Positions 6,519-9,707 of a stretch of DNA of 9,707 nt are shown piece after piece. Within the stretch, counting starts at the first letter, position 1. Each line of letters opens with the position of its first letter. The notes under the pieces are model-generated. The model saw only the letters and a list, made by a program, of their open reading frames with translations, had not been told where the DNA came from and ran no database searches. The position numbers and the translations under genes are program-made. Origin of the DNA: an uncultured Streptococcus sp. (GTDB lineage Bacteria > Bacillota > Bacilli > Lactobacillales > Streptococcaceae); contig NZ_CAUFJQ010000071.1 in NCBI RefSeq assembly GCF_959025735.1, positions 1 to 9,707 on the forward strand. The letters run 5' to 3'.

Positions 6519-6548
6519 ATTATATAAAAAATTGGTAAGAAAAATCAA
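6519..6548 (-). promoter_or_regulatory. Sigma-A-type promoter for gpsB (and probably rnpB)
   Basis: On the minus strand, TTGATT (6543-6548) and a consensus TATAAT (6519-6524) are separated by 18 bases, 30 bases before the gpsB ATG. No terminator hairpin is visible between ypsA and this promoter, so gpsB may receive transcription from both. Confidence 0.65.
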
Positions 6549-6558
6549 GGTATAACAC

Positions 6559-7086
6559 TTAGTTTTCGTAAAAATTTTCAGCAAGTTCATTTAAGTCATC
6601 AAAACTTAATTGTTTGACATAAAATAGTTCTTTTTCTTGCATCATTTTGTAAAGATACTTTAAATTGGTTTCATTTTCTGGATCGTAAAAAAGGTAAGCT
6701 CCATCCGCATTATCTATCAAAAACTGATTGTATTCTTTTAGTTGACCCGGATTGCTATAGTGGGGATAGGCATATTTCACGAAATCCACCTGTTTAAAAC
6801 GTGCCAACATTTCCTGATTGGCTTCATTCCAATTTTCGCCAACGTTCTCAAATAGAAAGATCGTCGCCATTTGAAAATCGTAATCTTCTTTTAACTCAAA
6901 GGCAACTTCTAGTACCCAAGCCTCAAATCCCAAATTACCAGAAAAAACCAGCCATTTCACTCCTTCTTCAAATAGACGACGAAGATCTCTTTCAATAGCT
7001 TTTTTAATGATGGGCAGTCGAGGGTCTTTATTGGAAAAGACTCCCACATCAAAACTCTTATAACCTGCAACAAGTATGGTATTCAT
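6559..7086 (-). CDS. ypsA: YpsA family protein (DUF1273, SLOG superfamily)
   Basis: 175 residues, normal for the family. It starts MNTILVAGYKSFDVGVF. A Rossmann-like SLOG fold is suggested by the glycine-containing SGNLGFEAWVLEVA (49-62), the position expected for nucleotide or ligand binding. Later motifs are ENWNEANQ (84-91) and DNADGAYLFYDPE (125-137), also typical of the family. SLOG proteins are thought to bind nucleotide-derived ligands, but no enzyme activity is established. B. subtilis and S. aureus YpsA have been connected with oxidative-stress resistance and inhibition of cell division, which fits the gpsB neighbour. Its start has GAGGA six bases upstream. It is divergent from recU with a 64-base gap; I could not identify its own promoter with confidence. 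Confidence 0.9.
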   Translation of the reverse strand: MNTILVAGYKSFDVGVFSNKDPRLPIIKKAIERDLRRLFEEGVKWLVFSGNLGFEAWVLEVAFELKEDYDFQMATIFLFENVGENWNEANQEMLARFKQVDFVKYAYPHYSNPGQLKEYNQFLIDNADGAYLFYDPENETNLKYLYKMMQEKELFYVKQLSFDDLNELAENFYEN

Positions 7087-7109
7087 TTTTTCCTCATTAT
7101 TCTAATTTA

Positions 7110-7118
7110 TGATATAAT
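7110..7118 (+). promoter_or_regulatory. Extended -10 promoter for recU-pbp1A
   Basis: TGATATAAT (7110-7118) is an extended -10 with a consensus TATAAT. The matching -35 position (7090-7095) is poor, as is usual for extended -10 promoters. It is 32 bases before the recU ATG and is the only visible promoter for recU-pbp1A. A strong AAGGAG ribosome-binding site follows at 7141-7146. Confidence 0.6.
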
Positions 7119-7150
7119 AGAGTGATGTAATTGTACCAATAAGGAGAACT

Positions 7151-7744
7151 ATGGTCAACTATCCACATAAAGTAGCCAAAAAAACCTTGGTCTCTACACA
7201 AAAGAAACATCCGATCGACTTTGCGAATCGTGGGATGACATTTGAAAAAATGATCAACGAAAGCAATCAATACTATCTTTCTCGTGGTCTGGCAGTCATC
7301 CACAAAAAACCAACCCCGATTCAAATCGTGAAAGTGGATTATCCACGTCGCAGTCGGGCAAAGATTGTTGAAGCCTATTTCAGGCAAGCCTCAACCACGG
7401 ACTATTCTGGAGTATACAAGGGGCGCTATATCGATTTCGAAGCTAAGGAAACGCAGCAAAAGCAGTCCATGCCGATGAAAAATTTTCATCAACATCAGAT
7501 TGATCATATGGAAGCGGTTGTCCAGCAAGGTGGTATCTGTTTCGTTCTCTTGCATTTTGCAAAGTTGAGCGAAACCTACTTACTTCCTGCTCCTCCACTA
7601 ATATACTATTACAACATCGATCATGGTAGTAAATCCATGCCACTCTCCTATATTCAGGAGCACGGCTTTTTAGTAGATAAGAATCGACTTCCAAGCGTTC
7701 CTTATCTTGATATTATCGAACAGAAACTTCTAGGCGGTATTTAA
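7151..7744 (+). CDS. recU: Holliday junction resolvase RecU
   Basis: 197 residues, close to the family norm of about 200. RecU cuts four-way junctions in recombination and chromosome segregation of Firmicutes. The nuclease fold motifs are visible: NRGMTFEK (26-33) with E32; TTDYSGVYKGRYIDFEAKET (82-101) with T83, D84, E97 and K99, which form the metal and catalytic site; and NFHQHQIDHM (111-120) with Q116. ATG at 7151 is well supported by AAGGAGAACT immediately upstream. pbp1A starts at the very next base after its TAA, a tightly coupled arrangement known in many Firmicutes (recU/prfA with a class A PBP), although the two proteins have no shared biochemistry. Confidence 0.97.
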   Translation: MVNYPHKVAKKTLVSTQKKHPIDFANRGMTFEKMINESNQYYLSRGLAVIHKKPTPIQIVKVDYPRRSRAKIVEAYFRQASTTDYSGVYKGRYIDFEAKETQQKQSMPMKNFHQHQIDHMEAVVQQGGICFVLLHFAKLSETYLLPAPPLIYYYNIDHGSKSMPLSYIQEHGFLVDKNRLPSVPYLDIIEQKLLGGI

Positions 7745-9707
7745 ATGAATAAACAAACAGTCATTCAATGGTTGAAATATGTTGCCATAGCAGCCATTTC
7801 ATTTTTCTTACTTTTATTCGTCCTTGGTGGACTAATCTTTAGTTATTATGCGATGAAAGCACCAACCTTGTCTGAAAAAGATCTGGTTGCCACAACATCT
7901 AGTAAGATTTATGACAATCAAAATAACTTGATTGCGGATTTAGGTGCTGAGAAACGAATCAACGTCTCAACAGACCAAATCCCAACTGATTTGGTTAACG
8001 CTATCGTGGCGATTGAGGACCACCGATTCTTCAATCACCGTGGAGTCGATATCATTCGGATTGGTGGCTCCTTCCTTCACAACTTGCGAGGAGGAAGCCA
8101 AGGGGGATCAACCTTAACGCAGCAATTGATCAAATTAACCTATTTCTCAACTTCCGCTTCCGATCGTACCCTATCACGAAAGATTCAAGAAGCTTGGTTA
8201 GCAACTCAGTTGGAAAAGAAAGCAACCAAACAAGAAATCTTGACCTATTACGTTAATAAAGTATTTATGGCGAATGGGAACTATGGAATGCAGACAGCTG
8301 CAAAAAGCTATTATGGAAAAGACCTAAAAGATCTATCGCTCCCTCAAGTAGCGCTTCTAGCAGGGATGCCTCAAGCGCCGAACCAATACGATCCTTATTC
8401 TCATCCCGAAGCGGCACTTCAACGCCGAAACTTAGTTTTAAAAGAAATGCTCGATATGAAGTCCATTTCCAATAAACAATACGAAGCGGCAGTGAATACA
8501 CCTGTTACAGATGGTCTTCAAAGTCTTAGCTCTTCAAGCAGTTATCCAGCTTATATGGATAATTACCTAAAAGAAGTGATCGAGCAAGTCGAAGAAGAAA
8601 CGGGCTACAATTTGTTGACAACCGGAATGGATGTCTATACAAACGTGGACACAGAAGCTCAAAAGAAACTATGGGATATCTACAATACAGATGAATATGT
8701 CAATTACCCGGATGATGAAATGCAAGTAGCTTCTACCGTTATTGATGTCAATACTGGTAAAGTCATTGCTCAGCTGGGTTCTCGTCACCAATCTAGCAAT
8801 GTTTCCTTTGGTACCAACCAAGCGGTTGAAACTAATCGCGATTGGGGATCAACTATGAAGCCGATTTCAGACTATGCACCTGCTCTCGAGCATGAGGAAT
8901 ACACTTCTACTGCCGCTACGATCACAGATGAGCCATACAATTTCCCTCATTCATCAACACCGTTTTACAACTGGGACCGTTCTTACTATGGTAGCATTAC
9001 CATGACCTATGCGATCCAACAATCTCGTAACGTTCCTGCGGTCAAAGCACTTGAAAAAGTTGGCCTTAAAAAAGCTAAGAAATTCCTAAATGGGTTAGGA
9101 ATCGACTATCCCGAAATGGTTTACGCGAATGCCATCTCAAGTAACACTAGTGATTCGAGCAACAAATACGGAGCCAGCAGTGAAAAAATGGCTGCTGCCT
9201 ATGCGGCTTTTGCAAATGGTGGTACCTATTATAAACCAAGCTACGTTAACCGAGTCGTCTTTAGTGATGGAACGACTAAAGAGTTTGATTCTGAAGGAAC
9301 CCGCGCGATGAAGGCAACAACTGCCTACATGATGACAGATATGATGAAGACAGTTCTCATGTCTGGTACTGGTAAAAATGCAGCTATTTCAGGAGTCTAC
9401 CAAGCTGGGAAGACCGGTACTTCAAATTACTCTGACAATGAATTAAACAAATTAACAAAGAACTCAAGTTATTCAAGTGTTGTAATGCCAGATGAATCAT
9501 TCGTTGGATACACACCTGAATATGCTATGGCCGTCTGGACGGGTTATCCAAATCGCTTGACTCCGGTATTAGACAACGGAATTCAGGTAGCAACAGATGT
9601 TTACCGTCAGATGATGCTCTATCTTGCCAATAACAACAATTCTGGTCATACAGATTGGACGCAACCAAGTGGACTGTATCGAAGTGGTTCTTATCTCTAC
9701 TTAAACA
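7745..9707 (+). CDS. pbp1A: Penicillin-binding protein 1A, bifunctional class A (3' end beyond window)
   Basis: Class A PBP that polymerises lipid II into glycan strands and cross-links stem peptides; 654 codons are present of an expected 720 or so. A short cytoplasmic tail (1-10) is followed by a transmembrane anchor (about 12-34). The GT51 glycosyltransferase domain has EDHRFFNHRG (91-100, catalytic E91), GGSQGGSTLTQQLIK (116-130) and LPQVALLAGMPQAPNQYDP. The transpeptidase domain has the active-site STMK (369-372), SRN (427-429) and KTGT (556-559), all intact, so both activities should be functional. The active-site motif is the susceptible-type STMK rather than the SAMK change known from resistant pneumococci. 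Its ATG abuts the recU stop, so translation is probably coupled. The frame is open to the window edge with no frameshift seen. Confidence 0.97.
   Translation, partial: MNKQTVIQWLKYVAIAAISFFLLLFVLGGLIFSYYAMKAPTLSEKDLVATTSSKIYDNQNNLIADLGAEKRINVSTDQIPTDLVNAIVAIEDHRFFNHRGVDIIRIGGSFLHNLRGGSQGGSTLTQQLIKLTYFSTSASDRTLSRKIQEAWLATQLEKKATKQEILTYYVNKVFMANGNYGMQTAAKSYYGKDLKDLSLPQVALLAGMPQAPNQYDPYSHPEAALQRRNLVLKEMLDMKSISNKQYEAAVNTPVTDGLQSLSSSSSYPAYMDNYLKEVIEQVEEETGYNLLTTGMDVYTNVDTEAQKKLWDIYNTDEYVNYPDDEMQVASTVIDVNTGKVIAQLGSRHQSSNVSFGTNQAVETNRDWGSTMKPISDYAPALEHEEYTSTAATITDEPYNFPHSSTPFYNWDRSYYGSITMTYAIQQSRNVPAVKALEKVGLKKAKKFLNGLGIDYPEMVYANAISSNTSDSSNKYGASSEKMAAAYAAFANGGTYYKPSYVNRVVFSDGTTKEFDSEGTRAMKATTAYMMTDMMKTVLMSGTGKNAAISGVYQAGKTGTSNYSDNELNKLTKNSSYSSVVMPDESFVGYTPEYAMAVWTGYPNRLTPVLDNGIQVATDVYRQMMLYLANNNNSGHTDWTQPSGLYRSGSYLYLN

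Noticed and set aside
5954..6555. Plus-strand open frames across rnpB and gpsB
   Set aside because: They lie antisense to a clear RNase P RNA and to gpsB and resemble no family.
7114..7142. Candidate ypsA promoter TTATTG-17-TATTAT on the minus strand
   Set aside because: The spacing is right, but the -35 matches consensus at only two of six positions and the -10 is the reverse of the recU -10; not enough to call.
7097..7387. Minus-strand frame of 96 codons opposite the start of recU
   Set aside because: Antisense to a well-supported RecU and covers the recU promoter; no ribosome-binding site or known domain.

Overview
The window comes from a Streptococcus chromosome, most likely a viridans-type (mitis/sanguinis/parasanguinis-like) species. 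Evidence: a MapZ protein (restricted to Streptococcaceae and close relatives), a DivIVA-family GpsB, a type B RNase P RNA, a pneumococcus-like PBP1A and a 160-residue LuxS, all with streptococcal sequence. The order pbp1A-recU / ypsA-gpsB-rnpB-rlmL-mapZ / luxS / rny-gmk is, from memory, the arrangement in Streptococcus mutans. It is therefore an old housekeeping block rather than an island. The exact species cannot be fixed from the sequence alone.

Layout. (1) 1-317, minus: 5' part of gmk (guanylate kinase) with its own sigma-A-type promoter. (2) 391-2109, minus: rny (RNase Y), with a promoter upstream and a hairpin terminator just after its stop. (3) 2212-2749, plus: luxS with an extended -10 promoter, divergent from rny. 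(4) 2754-3065: no credible gene, but a compact inverted-repeat element. It has 41-base imperfect terminal inverted repeats, each containing an outward-facing terminator hairpin, and a multi-hairpin core. It sits where luxS (plus) and mapZ (minus) converge. (5) 3106-6489, minus: gpsB, rnpB, an rlmL/ypsC-like rRNA methyltransferase gene and mapZ, read in that order. (6) 6559-7086, minus: ypsA (DUF1273). (7) 7151 to the window end, plus: recU and pbp1A, stop and start codons directly abutting, divergent from ypsA. pbp1A runs off the window.

Functional theme. Two processes are interleaved. One is septal and peripheral cell-wall synthesis: MapZ marks the division site, GpsB coordinates penicillin-binding proteins, PBP1A polymerises and cross-links peptidoglycan, and YpsA is linked to division in other Firmicutes. 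The other is RNA metabolism: RNase Y, RNase P RNA, a 23S rRNA methyltransferase. RecU (Holliday junction resolution), LuxS (activated methyl cycle / AI-2) and Gmk (GMP to GDP) complete the set.

The protein genes look intact and ordinary. The part least explained by known genes is the 2754-3065 element: a candidate MITE-like repeat or structured 3' UTR that probably supplies the 3' ends of both the luxS and mapZ transcripts.
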